A stretch of 64,000 nucleotides of DNA, from positions 682,001 to 746,000 of the forward strand of contig JAHQRK010000027.1 of the NCBI GenBank assembly GCA_019828595.1. The letters run 5' to 3'. The stretch comes from Aphanomyces cochlioides (lineage: Eukaryota > Oomycota > Saprolegniomycetes > Saprolegniales > Verrucalvaceae). This document shows, one piece after another, positions 30,062-39,234 of the stretch. The notes beneath the pieces are model-generated. The model saw nothing but the letters and a program-made list of their open reading frames with translations, searched no databases and had not been told where the DNA came from. The translations under genes and the position numbers were made by a program. How positions within the stretch are numbered: the stretch's first letter is position 1; each line of letters opens with the position of its first letter.

Positions 30062-30492
30062 TTTTCGAAATGGAGTTGGAGACTCGAACAATAAATAAAC
30101 CTGTACAAACAAATATATGAATTGCTAAAGGCAACCCCTCAACAAATATGATATTCTTGCTAGTCGATACTTTATTCAAGATGAGCAGTTCTGTGGCAAG
30201 AATTAGTCCTCGACAAAGCCGCGTCGTCGTCGAGAGGTGCTCAGGAGTATATAGAGCATGCTAATTTCGATTACTTGGTGAATCACCATGCTGCATCGGC
30301 GATTTAGGTTCTTGTGCAGGCACAAGAACCTAAATCATGGTCATGACCAAACTTTAATTGTATTATAGATATCAATACAAAAATCAAACTAAATTACTAT
30401 AGTACTTTGAATACTACTTCGAAGTAGTAAATTTGAAAGACAATGTGTCAAATGATTACAACACATATGGATTGAATAGTTTGATTTTTTGT
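30062..30492. other. CRN upstream region up to the right TIR
   Basis: 431 bp holding the presumed promoter of the CRN gene, a 17-bp perfect hairpin (30301-30336) and an AT-rich segment next to the TIR. No frame is supported. Confidence 0.5.
30301..30336. repeat. Perfect 17-bp-stem hairpin upstream of CRN
   Basis: GATTTAGGTTCTTGTGC is followed by AG and its exact reverse complement. It lies 240 bp upstream of the CRN start and 157 bp from the TIR. A stem this long with a 2-nt loop is unlikely by chance. It could be a recombination scar, a small-RNA source or a transcription signal. Confidence 0.8.
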
Positions 30493-30978
30493 CTAAAGCC
30501 GTTTTAGGCTCATAATTAGAAGGCTCACATAGGATCACAAAGGCGACAATTGGCTCAGTTTCAATTGATCATTTTCAATCTGATATAAGCTATTGTAAAA
30601 CTAATTTAGACTACTAATGATGCGCTGAATAATCTAAAAAAATCAAAAGCTCACTTGCTCACTGACTAAAACCTTTTCCAGAACAACAAAATTAATGAAG
30701 GGGGGACCCCCCCTACCTTCAACTTCTACTTTCTCTATAAATACTTTTAAAGAAAAATAAAGAGAGCCTTGGAAAAAAGGAAACTATAAGCTAACGAAAA
30801 AGGTTGTAAGGCTTAAAAACAAAAGAGAAAAAGGCTCACTAAAAAGTGAGCCTTTGCTGCGCCTTTGATCCTTGCAATGAGAAGCCTTTTGGGTCTCTCT
30901 TTACGAGCGCTTTAGCGCGAGTAATGTAGGAGAGAAAGACTGCGCCAGCAGTCTTTCTTCACCTCTTGTTGTTTTTTT
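30493..30978 (-). repeat. Right terminal inverted repeat of the PLV
   Basis: Reverse complement of 12366-12853 with a handful of differences. It ends with seven T residues against the target duplication CGCCT at 30979-30983. Confidence 0.97.
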
Positions 30979-31392
30979 CGCCTTGTGCATAGTCTTGGAC
31001 GTCCAATTGATCAGAGGTTGGTGCTTCTCGAGCCAGCGCATACCAAGGATGAGGTCCCAGCGCTCATCCAGATCAATGACGTAGTAGTCTTCGTCGGCTT
31101 CAAACGGGCCGACCCTTGTTCATAGGGTAATCAAAATTCGGGGCGCGACGATAACCTTCCCGTCCGCCATCTTTACGTTGACCTTTGCTTGGTCGTCGCT
31201 AGCCGCGACCGCTGCCGTCAGCAGGGGTGCGTTCATTTCCATTGACTGGCGCCGCGCGTAATTCTCTGAGGCGCCACAGTCGATCAATACTTTCAGATCA
31301 CGTGAGAACCCGGGGATAGGGATCTCAAATGATAACATGTCCACTTGTTGTCGGATTTGGCACAGGAGAGTGCCGGAGGCTAGGCCGCCCAA
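30979..31392 (-). pseudogene. pol: Ty3/gypsy protease (start of pol), interrupted
   Basis: This is the 5' part of pol. The aspartic protease motif VLIDCGASENY is present, followed by a typical beta-rich region and LILGMRWLEKHQPLIDW. An in-frame TGA at 31120-31122 separates the two parts. The provirus breaks the frame after AAG-GCG; reading resumes in the same frame at 12360. Pol is in a different frame from gag, so frameshifting or a separate start would have been used. Confidence 0.88.
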
Positions 31393-31454
31393 CCGTGTAT
31401 CCCCACCACGGTCAAATGGGAAACCTAATCTCGCCCCAGTAGGTCGCCTCGCGC

Positions 31455-32636
31455 CTACTGGGTGCTGCCTTTTCCCTGAGTGGGAGCTGTGAACTCTACG
31501 CGGCCCCGGTTGTGGGGAGCGCGATTGCGGCGGAAAAACGCGTTGGGGCGTTGGGATGGAGAGGTGTCTCGGGAACGAGTGGAACGCTCATATCGTGGTA
31601 GCGTGCCCGAGCGGCGCGCTTCGTTGCGCAAGGCACAGTCTCGTGCGAAATGGCCAGCTCGGCCACACTCGTAACAGAGTCGTTCTACCGGTGCGGCTTC
31701 TTGTTGTATGGAAGATACATCCATGTCGGCAGGTTCCAACGGATCGGCGCGTGCCATGGATTGCGAAAAATCTTCGGAGAGCGCCATGCTAGCGGCCTGC
31801 TCAAAGGTCTTCGGGTATTGGCGGAACAGCTCGGTCCTTGCTGGGCCTTTATTGAGACCATTCATAAACACGGTCACTCGCGTAGCTTCGGGTAAGGAGC
31901 TTTCATCAGTGATGCAGGCGTGAAGATAGCGCAGTTCTTGGACGAATTCACGGATCGTCGACTTCCCTTGAGTCGCGCTCAGGAAGCGCGAGCGGGGACG
32001 GAAATCGCTGTTTGGGGGTAAAAATACTTCCTTGAGTTGGGACGAGAATGCCGCAAGCGTTGGAAAGCAATTTAAATCCACCATACGCAGCGAATAAGCC
32101 CAAGCTCCAGCTCGTCCCTTGAGATGGGACATCGCGAATGCGACCTTCAGAGATTCTTGGGTGATGTTCAGTGCGTCCGCTGGAATGGTGACTTGAAGGA
32201 GCCATCGTAAGACATGATCCGAGTCTTGGCCACTGAACTTGGCCACGTCCAATTTGACGCCTTTGTTTGTAACTTGACGCTGGGAATTGGCTCTGTCAGA
32301 ATCTTCTTCATGGCCATCATACATTTGTCGAAGGGACTCTTCCAGGAGGGCTTTCGCTGCAGTGAGCGAGAGGACCTGGCCTTCGAGTTCCACTCGAGAG
32401 GTTTTCAACTCTCGAGTTTCGCTTTTCAGCTGGCTAATCCGAGCCAAGCTGCGCGCATGTTCTTCTGCGCGGGCGGAGTCAGCATAGCGCCCAATAACTT
32501 CCACCAGGTTGAGTAAATGTTGCTCGGGACGATCAGACAACATAATCGCCAGGTTGTCATCTCCCATAAGATCGCGGATGCCTTCTAGGGTCACCCGATG
32601 TCCGTCGGTGAAGTAGGTTGCATATTCGAACGCCAT
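31455..32636 (-). CDS. gag: Ty3/gypsy Gag
   Basis: 393 residues, intact, from ATG 32636. A coiled coil near residues 50-95 is followed by a capsid region with WLLQVTIPADAL, LKGRAGAWAY and KSTIREFVQELRYL, typical of Ty3 Gag. One CCHC knuckle (CYECGRAGHFARDC) lies near residue 322 and precedes an arginine-rich tail. Gag forms the particle and packages the RNA. It is the only full-length protein left in this copy of the retrotransposon. Confidence 0.93.
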   Translation of the reverse strand: MAFEYATYFTDGHRVTLEGIRDLMGDDNLAIMLSDRPEQHLLNLVEVIGRYADSARAEEHARSLARISQLKSETRELKTSRVELEGQVLSLTAAKALLEESLRQMYDGHEEDSDRANSQRQVTNKGVKLDVAKFSGQDSDHVLRWLLQVTIPADALNITQESLKVAFAMSHLKGRAGAWAYSLRMVDLNCFPTLAAFSSQLKEVFLPPNSDFRPRSRFLSATQGKSTIREFVQELRYLHACITDESSLPEATRVTVFMNGLNKGPARTELFRQYPKTFEQAASMALSEDFSQSMARADPLEPADMDVSSIQQEAAPVERLCYECGRAGHFARDCALRNEARRSGTLPRYERSTRSRDTSPSQRPNAFFRRNRAPHNRGRVEFTAPTQGKGSTQ

Positions 32637-32650
32637 GCTGGGTCCTTGAA

Positions 32651-32668
32651 CGAACTAGAGTGCTACCA
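32651..32668 (-). other. tRNA primer-binding site
   Basis: Two bases inside the 5' LTR, the minus strand reads TGG followed by a 15-nt match-like segment. The plus strand here (CGAACTAGAGTGCTACCA) has the form of a tRNA 3' end ending in CCA. The tRNA identity was not determined. Confidence 0.75.
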
Positions 32669-32670
32669 GG

Positions 32671-32872
32671 TGTAACGGGGCTTGTGCAGAGGAAGTAGAG
32701 ACAAGCCCGATACTTCGCAAATTTAAGAGTGACATTAGAGTTATCGCTTAACATCTAAGTGGTTTCGAAACTACCACGCGATCTTACATCGCTGTCGTGG
32801 CGAAACGACAAGATCCCAGATCTTGTCCTTGTATTGAGGGTTCTTGTAGTAAGGGTGTCACGTCCCCTTACA
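32671..32872 (-). repeat. 5' LTR of the Ty3/gypsy element
   Basis: 202 bp, 200 of them identical to 7051-7252. It is followed by the target duplication GATGA at 32873-32877. Confidence 0.97.
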
Positions 32873-33118
32873 GATGACAAGCTGAATCTCAAGCTTGACT
32901 CGATCAGTGCGTTCATGACGAAAATATGTCATAAATAAAGTAGACCAATTTGGTCCATTTTTTTATGGCATAATTTGGCCAAAACTCCAGAAAATTGTGA
33001 CAAAAAAATCTTTGAGAAGGTGGCATCCAGACAGTCAAAATTGAATATTATGGCATATTTCGAATTACGGCATTTTTTGGCATTTTTATGCCATTTTTGG
33101 TGGCATCCAGACCCGCCC

Positions 33119-33575
33119 TTTAGCCTTATAATGTAAATTCGGTGTGAAAAATCGATTTTTTACATGACCCGACATTTGGCGATCCATCAAATCTTATGGA
33201 GAAGCTGCATGTCGGATGTCTCTTCGCATAGATCACCAAACCTATGCAACAAGTTGCAAGCTAAACGACATAACCTGCATTATTGACATGCCGTACACAC
33301 TCTTACTGAATGACTTTGAACCATAATAAGGAGAAATTCTCGTCTATTTTTCATAAAAATTCAGAATTTCAACAAAAATCAATTTTTCAGAGTTCCAAGT
33401 ACGACAGCGTACGGACCCAGACGGCATCGCTGCAAGTAACGTGGGTGCAGGTTCAACTATAAGCGACTCCAATCAATCCAATCAGGACAGACGCCTTATT
33501 GCGCAGCCAAGTTCCCTCACGATAAGCGACCTCTGAGTTCTGGCTTCAATTCCCAACTCCAAACTCATTTTACTA
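33119..33575. other. Intergenic region downstream of the FYVE gene
   Basis: 457 bp without a supported gene. It begins with the TTTA flank of the outer MITE and includes the 3' region of the FYVE gene on its right side. Confidence 0.45.
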
Positions 33576-34574
33576 CTAATACATGCTATAACGACAACCG
33601 CTCAAGCTCTGTCGGACATCGTCGTAATCTGCCAAGGACGCCATGGATTTGCGCATCGCCAGTGACTCAGCCTCCCGTCGGGCTAAGCTGGCGGCTTCGG
33701 CAAAGGCGGCTGCTGCTTGTCGAGCTATTGAGTGTGAGTCTTCAGTGTAGTTGACTGATTGGGCTTTCCGCATTGACAAACTCTTGGGCTTCGACACTTG
33801 AACACGAGTTTCTGTCAGGCTGAGGACGTTGGCCATTGAAGGATGTCCAATCTCTTCCTCGAATATCTGTTCGGTCTGCTGGAAGGGAAACGATATTCTC
33901 CATGTTCGCTTCGACGTTTCTGTCAATGTAATGCATGGACCACCGCCATAAAATTGCAACAACTTGACCCACTCATCGCGCTCTATGAGTTTTAAGTCGT
34001 TGGTGTGTAGACTTGGTCTTGGGCGCAGTTTGCCTTCGTAGAATTGAAGCAATGTGTGATTCGATATCGGCCCAGGGGAGCTTTTGTTCTTGATGCAAGC
34101 TTGATATCGACGATACCACTCGGCGGAGATGACATAATGTGCATGAGGTGTTTGAATATCAAAACGGAGGCTTGTTTCATTCACGGCAGTCATGGAGTGA
34201 GGTCGCATGATTGGGAAAATCGTCTTGGTTGCCGTGAGCTTGACACGAGAATCACCAAGATCCACAAGCTGCTTCAAAGTCGTCGAGCACATCGTGCATG
34301 TTCGTTCGAGTTTGACTGCTGAGGAACTTATCCTGACGAATGAGCGGGCCAGTGAACAAGGGTTGCACACCAATTTTCCACAGAGGCGGCAATGATGTCG
34401 TCGTTTTCGAAACAACCCAAATGAATCTTTGCACACGACACAGACGCGACTCGCCGAGTTGGGCATCCACTTCACATCAAAGATCGCACTCTTCTTCAAC
34501 AGTGGTAGCGATTCTTGCGCTGGAGCCGGCGGCACTGTGAAGCCGAGCTCGAAGACATCGCAGAGACGAGCCAT
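33576..34574 (-). CDS. FYVE zinc-finger protein with DUSP-like domain
   Basis: 332 residues in one exon from ATG 34574 (MARLCDVFEL; the upstream TTG is ignored). The FYVE finger spans about residues 42-100: the W-x-x-N-like start (WMPNSASRVCVVC), the phosphoinositide-binding RKRRHHCRLCG and the CNPCS pair, ending CTMC. FYVE domains bind phosphatidylinositol 3-phosphate on endosomes. Residues about 145-230 (VISAEWYRRYQAC, then PGPISNHTLLQFYEG and WVKLLQFYGGGP) resemble a DUSP domain, as found in ubiquitin-specific proteases. The C-terminus is an alanine-rich helix. FYVE proteins are greatly expanded in oomycetes. Likely an endosomal adaptor. Confidence 0.88.
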   Translation of the reverse strand: MARLCDVFELGFTVPPAPAQESLPLLKKSAIFDVKWMPNSASRVCVVCKDSFGLFRKRRHHCRLCGKLVCNPCSLARSFVRISSSAVKLERTCTMCSTTLKQLVDLGDSRVKLTATKTIFPIMRPHSMTAVNETSLRFDIQTPHAHYVISAEWYRRYQACIKNKSSPGPISNHTLLQFYEGKLRPRPSLHTNDLKLIERDEWVKLLQFYGGGPCITLTETSKRTWRISFPFQQTEQIFEEEIGHPSMANVLSLTETRVQVSKPKSLSMRKAQSVNYTEDSHSIARQAAAAFAEAASLARREAESLAMRKSMASLADYDDVRQSLSGCRYSMY

Positions 34575-35220
34575 GTTGGGTCCACGACGCAATTTCTAAA
34601 ATGTGAAAAAATCCACAGAGGTGTGAGCCTGAGATCCAGCGTCGATCGCACCGCATTTAACACTCATCAGAATCACTTTAATAGAACAGACAGAACGCAT
34701 AGTATACTTTAATTCATATTAAATTTACCCACTCATTTGCACGGCGTTTTTAAATTTAAATAAATATCTTATTATTATCTTAACATTAAAATAACAAATT
34801 ATTATGTTTTACATGAAATCCTTAAGTATAAAAGCGTAGGCGTTCCTCCTTATTTCTCTGCCGAAAAGGAGTAAAAAGTATCAAAAACCAGAGAAAACTA
34901 TCAATTTCGACATATTTTTGTTTTTACGGTATTTTGATATGTTTCATAATTTTGACACTTTTTGAATGAAGAAGCACCCACGATGGAAAACACAACATGG
35001 ACAAAGATTGTTGCCGCGAGGGCAGGACCTATAAGCGGCTCCGATGCAAGGGGAATTGACGGGAAAATATTTAGTCTTGGTCCATGCATTGGAGAGACGT
35101 CTACGGCAGGTTCATTTTTTTGTCGGAACTTTCCGTTCCGTCGACTGAACAAACAGCAACCGCGTGTGATGAACAATCCCCCACGAGGCCTGTCACAGTT
35201 TACAACCAGCAACAATTTCA
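34575..35220. other. Intergenic region between FYVE and POLL genes
   Basis: 646 bp, AT-rich in the middle (34720-34830). It holds the promoter of the FYVE gene and the 3' region of POLL. An open frame on the plus strand at 34962-35615 is rejected because it is antisense to POLL exons. Confidence 0.5.
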
Positions 35221-37350
35221 TCACGCCATGCAATTCCGCTCTTCAGGGCGCTGGACATAGAAGAGGAATAAGGGGAGGAATACATGACGAGGGTTCCAAC
35301 CTTGTAGGGCAATTGCAACGCGATAAATACATCGCGCTCGTCGGGGCAAATCAAGTTGGGACCTTTTTTGAGTTTCTTGACCCCCTTGGCCCGCGTGGCT
35401 TTGTACAATCCCTTGTCCGTGAGACTGTAGCCCTACAAACGATATTATCCAATCCAGTGAATCATCCGTGGTACTTTGGTCTTGGCGTATGCACGCATGC
35501 TTCGATTGAAATGGTCACTGCCCGTGAAGTACAACTGCGCAAAGCCAAACAAATTTCTCGGATAGACTTTAATATCGATACGGCGATATCGCATGCCCTA
35601 ATTCCACTTCCTTAAGCATAGCCCAGTGGATAAATGGTTCACGTACTTCAGCCAAGCGGCAAACACCCATGTATGAGTCACATCCTCCAACGTGGTGCTC
35701 ATAAATCATTGTGAGATCGTCTACCAAGCTCGCCGTGAGCTTGCCATGCTTTGTAACGCTCATCTACCTGTCAAGAAACCGATTCCGTGGAGATCTTTCA
35801 ACAAGCCTACGGGGCGGAAAATGCTCAATCTCGTCATGGCAAATGGAATCCTTACGTGGCAAAATATTGCAATCGTCTCTCGTTGGATCCGAGACCAAGA
35901 TGTCGACATCGCCCGATTGAGATTTGCCGCGACGATACGATCCGCATGTAATGGCAACTACATGCGGTGCTAGTCGATGAATATGTTTCTTGACGACAGC
36001 TTCAATCTCTTCCACCTCGTTTCTACAAATTCTCGTCCATTCTCCATCATTGCAGAGTTTGATCTACCTGGGAATCTTGACCAAAAAGTCGTCGTAATGT
36101 TTAAGTCCAATGCGTTGCTTGTCGTTGAGGATTTCTTGCTTAGCACGGAGATCGTCGAGCGAACGATATCCAGAGCTAGCATTTTCAATCAGGAATTTCA
36201 AGAGAGTTCCATAGTCTACCTGTAGAAATCAGTGGCGGTGGAAGGCCCAACACCCCAAATATCGGAAAACTTTCGGAGGACTTGAAGACGAGCGTCGGCT
36301 TTCTTTGCTTCGAGCTTTCGCAGCGTCCCCGTCTCGAGCAATTCTCGCACTTTGGCAATGCCCTTGGCATTAAATCCATGCTGAGGCTTCAGTGCCGACG
36401 CATCCGTCACTTTTTCTGGCAATTGTTTCAAGATTGACACCATGCGCTACAGACTACTGTCACAACTCGATAGGGTATGGTAGTAAGACTACCTTGTAGC
36501 TGTTGACTCGCCACTCGTCATGCTCTACTGTCAAGTAGGCAATGAGTTCTTCAAATGGACCCGTCAAATGAGTATTGTGGTTGATTTTGAGCACTACAAC
36601 GGAGATATCGTCGAGTTTGAGTCTTCAAGGGGTTGGAGGTTATATACCTGACGACGTCATGCAAACAAAACTGCCACGCTTGTCCGGCTTGGTGTTTTCT
36701 TCTGCATGTACAGCTCGCATATCTGGGTTATTCTTATAGAATAGATCTCTCCGTGCTGCCGTGGTAGCTTCGTCCGCCTCTTGACTGGGGTTGGGAAAAC
36801 CCACCGGTGTGGAAGACAATGGCTCCAGGCTGCTTTCGAGGAAGTGTGGTGGTGAATCCTCAGGGGATGGCGGTGATTCTGTCGGTGGCTTCGTTTCCTC
36901 GACAGCCTGAGCTTCTTTTTGCACTTCTTCTTCGTTGTACCATTGATACGGAGACGTTGGGACTTGTTTCGTCTTAATGAGTTGAATCAACCATTCTGGA
37001 GTGACAATGCGACCGCAATTTGGGCATGCCGCTGTCAATTTAGCTCGCGACAGCGTCGTACTGGCAACAACGACCGTGACGCCAGTGTGAAATGTGTCTT
37101 CAAGTGTAATACCCATCTTTTGTAGTTGTGTCTTCCAGATTTCCAATCGCTTGCGCGTCATATCCTTGCCCAACGGCACAATGTGGATTTTCTCGTCAAC
37201 ACGGGTCTGTGGCGCCTCTTTCTTTGTTTTTTCATCGGAGGATGGCGAGATACTGCTTGTTCTTGCTTTTTCAGCTCGCGGTCGCTTGGGTGGCGTATAG
37301 ATTTCGTTCATCTTGTCGAAGAACCGCCGCTTCCGACTATTGCTCAGCAT
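35221..37350 (-). CDS. POLL: DNA polymerase lambda (family X) with BRCT domain
   Basis: Ten exons (37350-36648, 36593-36493, 36446-36220, 36175-36068, 36022-35856, 35806-35768, 35720-35647, 35597-35475, 35432-35301, 35250-35221) give 567 residues with all phases consistent. A basic NLS-like start is followed by a BRCT domain (about residues 50-140), a Ser/Pro-rich linker, and the 8-kDa helix-hairpin-helix part ([19 protein letters not shown], then [12 protein letters not shown]). The nucleotidyltransferase core has [19 protein letters not shown], with metal ligands Asp418 and Asp420. The third, Asp481, is in RRIDIKVYP. The [14 protein letters not shown] segment follows. It fills short gaps in base-excision repair and end joining. 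The last exon codes only nine residues. Introns are 39-54 nt. Confidence 0.95.
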
Positions 37351-37416
37351 GTTTGTTCGAATTTGATCAATCACAGGTTGAAAGAAAGACCATCACTCCT
37401 ACAAGTTGACCAACAT

Positions 37417-37652
37417 TAAGGGTGCATTTCAAAATCAATGTGCCATTTTCAGCTAAATTGGGATCAACGATTTTTGGCATATTCAAAATGGAGGTAAAAC
37501 CTCCATCTCGTAAAATGGCATTTTGGGAGGCTCCAGTGAGTATATCCCAACCAAAAATAGTTCATATTTTGACCAAAATTATTGAATTTGGCCTCAGAAT
37601 GGCATTTTGGGCCTATTTATTGTAATATTTTCGGTTGCCAGACGGGCCCTAA
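37417..37652. mobile_element. Harbinger-like MITE, 236 bp
   Basis: Flanked by TAA on both sides (37417-37419 and 37650-37652), with ends GGGTGCATTT and GCCAGACGGGCCC. The body shares long stretches with the repeat at 48227 (for example CAATGTGCCATTTTCAGCT against CAATGTGGCATTTTCAGCT). Non-coding. Confidence 0.75.
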
Positions 37653-39234
37653 GCAGATTGTTGCTCAACTCAACTTGTTGCCAAAGTCACTTTCTCGCAG
37701 GAAACCCATAAAGAAGTCGGCAATTTCGACATGCAATGTGCATTCATGCATTAGATAAGCATCCTCCTAGATATCTTGACAGGCATCGTGGAGATACGAC
37801 CAGTTGGGATGACATCATCGTCCGTTGCTCAAGATTTGCATTCTGTAGGTGCAAGTCGGTCGAGTGCCATTCGCGCATTCAGAGTCGTTTTTAGTCTGAA
37901 CAACACCGAGCACTCGAGGGAGGACTCCCACGATGCGCTGTAGCGTTGGACTTCTTGAATCTTGTATTTTACCAACTGGAACACCATGCGCGTTGGAGGG
38001 GCCAATTTGATAATTTCTTCACTCTGGTGTGCCAATCTTGTGGGAGGCCATCACATCACCGGACCCGACACCCGATGGCTTCGCCTTCGAATACCGGCGC
38101 CATCGACGGGAATGCGGCTGCACGTGGAATCGTCACCTCGCTTGAGCAATCCAATGCATGTGTCATCCACCAAAAGGACGCCATCTGAAGAATGATCTGA
38201 CTTGCTGTTCAAAGCGTGGTCATTCGTCGACAGGTCAAGTGTGGCGAAACAATACAACAGGAGGACCGCCACCACCACAGTGACCAACCACGTGCTTCTC
38301 ATGACACCAAATCCTTGCTTGGCTTTGCTCGCATCCACTTCACGCTCGGAAGTTGACTTTGGTCACCAAGTCGTTCACATCCTGGGTCGACTCTTGACTT
38401 TGGAAGAGGCAGCCAGAACCATCGAAACCACCCACGAAATGAGTGTCAACGCAAGGCCTTATCCTTGGACCAAACCTCGGAGGGGACCAAATAACGCACA
38501 TCCTAAGTAGACTGAGGCCGGAATTCTTGTTGTCTTGGATGGGAAACGGCTTCGCCTTACTCGACGCTTCAAGGAGCTCGAGATTCGCTGCACTCTACTC
38601 AGCTGTCAGTGCTACCATGTCCTCTTGCAGTCGGCTTGTTCTCCTTGGCTGCCGCTTGCTCTTTGGTCGCTTTCAACTCCGCGGTCAAAATCGACAGTTG
38701 ATCTTTCAGTAGGTTCGCTGCCATGTTTTCTTCAGTCAGTTGTAACTTGACGACACGCACTTCACGTGTCAATGCCGAGAGTTGATCCCGCCATTGGACC
38801 GTTTCCATGTCTTTCTCCTGGGGAATCGTGATGACCATGCATGTCAGTAATGCAGTCGGCCATCATGGCAATGTCTTCTGCCTGTTTGTTCATCGTCCGC
38901 GCGCGCCTCTTCCAGGTCTTGCTTGCATCGCTCCAGGTTGCTCGTGGCTTCCTCGATACGCTTTACTTGCCCCTCCTACTATCTGGAATCAGGATAAACT
39001 TCTCTCACTTCTTCATACTCTTTGAGGCTTCCACGCATTTCCATCTTGTCGGCAATGCTGGACTTTCCAAGCTCGATCAGGTCATTTGGTAAATCGACTT
39101 TCTTGATTTTTGTATACTTGAGGAAGAATCCGTGGAGGCCTTTCTCATTTCGCAGTCCTTGACGCTGATTGGCTCATTCAATCCATTGCACACAAATTTG
39201 CCATTTCTCAATTTGCGCTCTTCAAGACACTCGG
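37653..39234 (-). pseudogene. Possible decayed coiled-coil/membrane protein gene
   Basis: Fragments on the minus strand look coding but cannot be joined cleanly. From upstream to downstream they are: a charged helical piece (IADKMEMRGSLKEYEEV), another (RIEEATSNLERCKQDLEEA), a clear coiled coil at 38838-38599 (QWRDQLSALTREVRVVKLQL), and a piece with a membrane span at 38302-38051 (LVTVVVAVLLLYCF). An in-frame TGA then precedes a further 68 codons ending at 37829. Frame changes and stops between the pieces suggest decay of one gene. Some could instead be unrecognised short introns. No family is recognised. Confidence 0.35.

Larger units (their letters stand above)
12366..30978. mobile_element. 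Endogenous Polinton-like virus (PLV), 18.6 kb
   Basis: The element is bounded by inverted repeats of about 487 bp that start with an A-run followed by CAACAAGAGGTG, and by a 5-bp target duplication. It carries at least 17 genes with AT-rich composition, no introns and short intergenic gaps, unlike the host genes. Core PLV/Polinton functions are present: integrase, SF3-type helicase, DNA polymerase, packaging ATPase, maturation protease, major and minor capsid proteins, and a fibre. A Crinkler-like gene and a zinc-ribbon gene lie at the right end. Most open frames are intact; only the integrase shows a clear lesion. The two repeats differ by only a few substitutions and small indels, indicating a recent insertion into an already recent retrotransposon. 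Confidence 0.95.
7051..32872 (-). mobile_element. Ty3/gypsy LTR retrotransposon with a provirus inside
   Basis: Two 202-bp LTRs (7051-7252 and 32671-32872) both run TG...CA and differ at two positions. They are flanked by the 5-bp duplication GATGA (7046-7050 and 32873-32877). On the minus strand the order is 5' LTR, primer-binding site, gag, protease, RT, RNase H, integrase, polypurine tract, 3' LTR. Removing the 18.6-kb insertion (one copy of CGCCT retained) leaves about 7.2 kb and restores the pol frame exactly across the junction. Pol carries three in-frame stop codons besides the insertion, so this copy cannot make a full polyprotein. The near-identical LTRs indicate a recent retrotransposition. 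Confidence 0.95.
6724..33118. mobile_element. Outer Harbinger-like MITE split by nested insertions
   Basis: The left end reads GGGCTGGTCTGGATGCC and the right end, reversed, reads GGGCGGGTCTGGATGCC. TTA/TTTA lies on each side, as expected for PIF/Harbinger-type elements with 3-bp TWA duplications; the right flank has one extra T. Only 6724-7045 and 32878-33118 belong to the original element (about 560 bp). Everything between is later insertion. Subterminal copies of GGCATCCAGAC (near 6842 and 33005) support a single element. It encodes nothing recognisable and is read as a non-autonomous MITE. The TIR resembles the shorter repeats at 37417 and 48227. Confidence 0.65.

Noticed and set aside
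30062..30112. Start of the CRN gene at 30112
   Set aside because: That codon is TTG; the ATG at 30061 gives the expected CRN beginning.
12366..30978. Alternative reading as a virophage or a Maverick/Polinton proper
   Set aside because: The capsid proteins, small ATPase, compact polymerase and S74 fibre fit Polinton-like viruses better than canonical Polintons (large polymerase) or virophages. Only a phylogeny can settle it.
34962..35615. 217-codon open frame on the plus strand
   Set aside because: It lies antisense to the last exons of POLL, which have conserved motifs and consistent splice phases.
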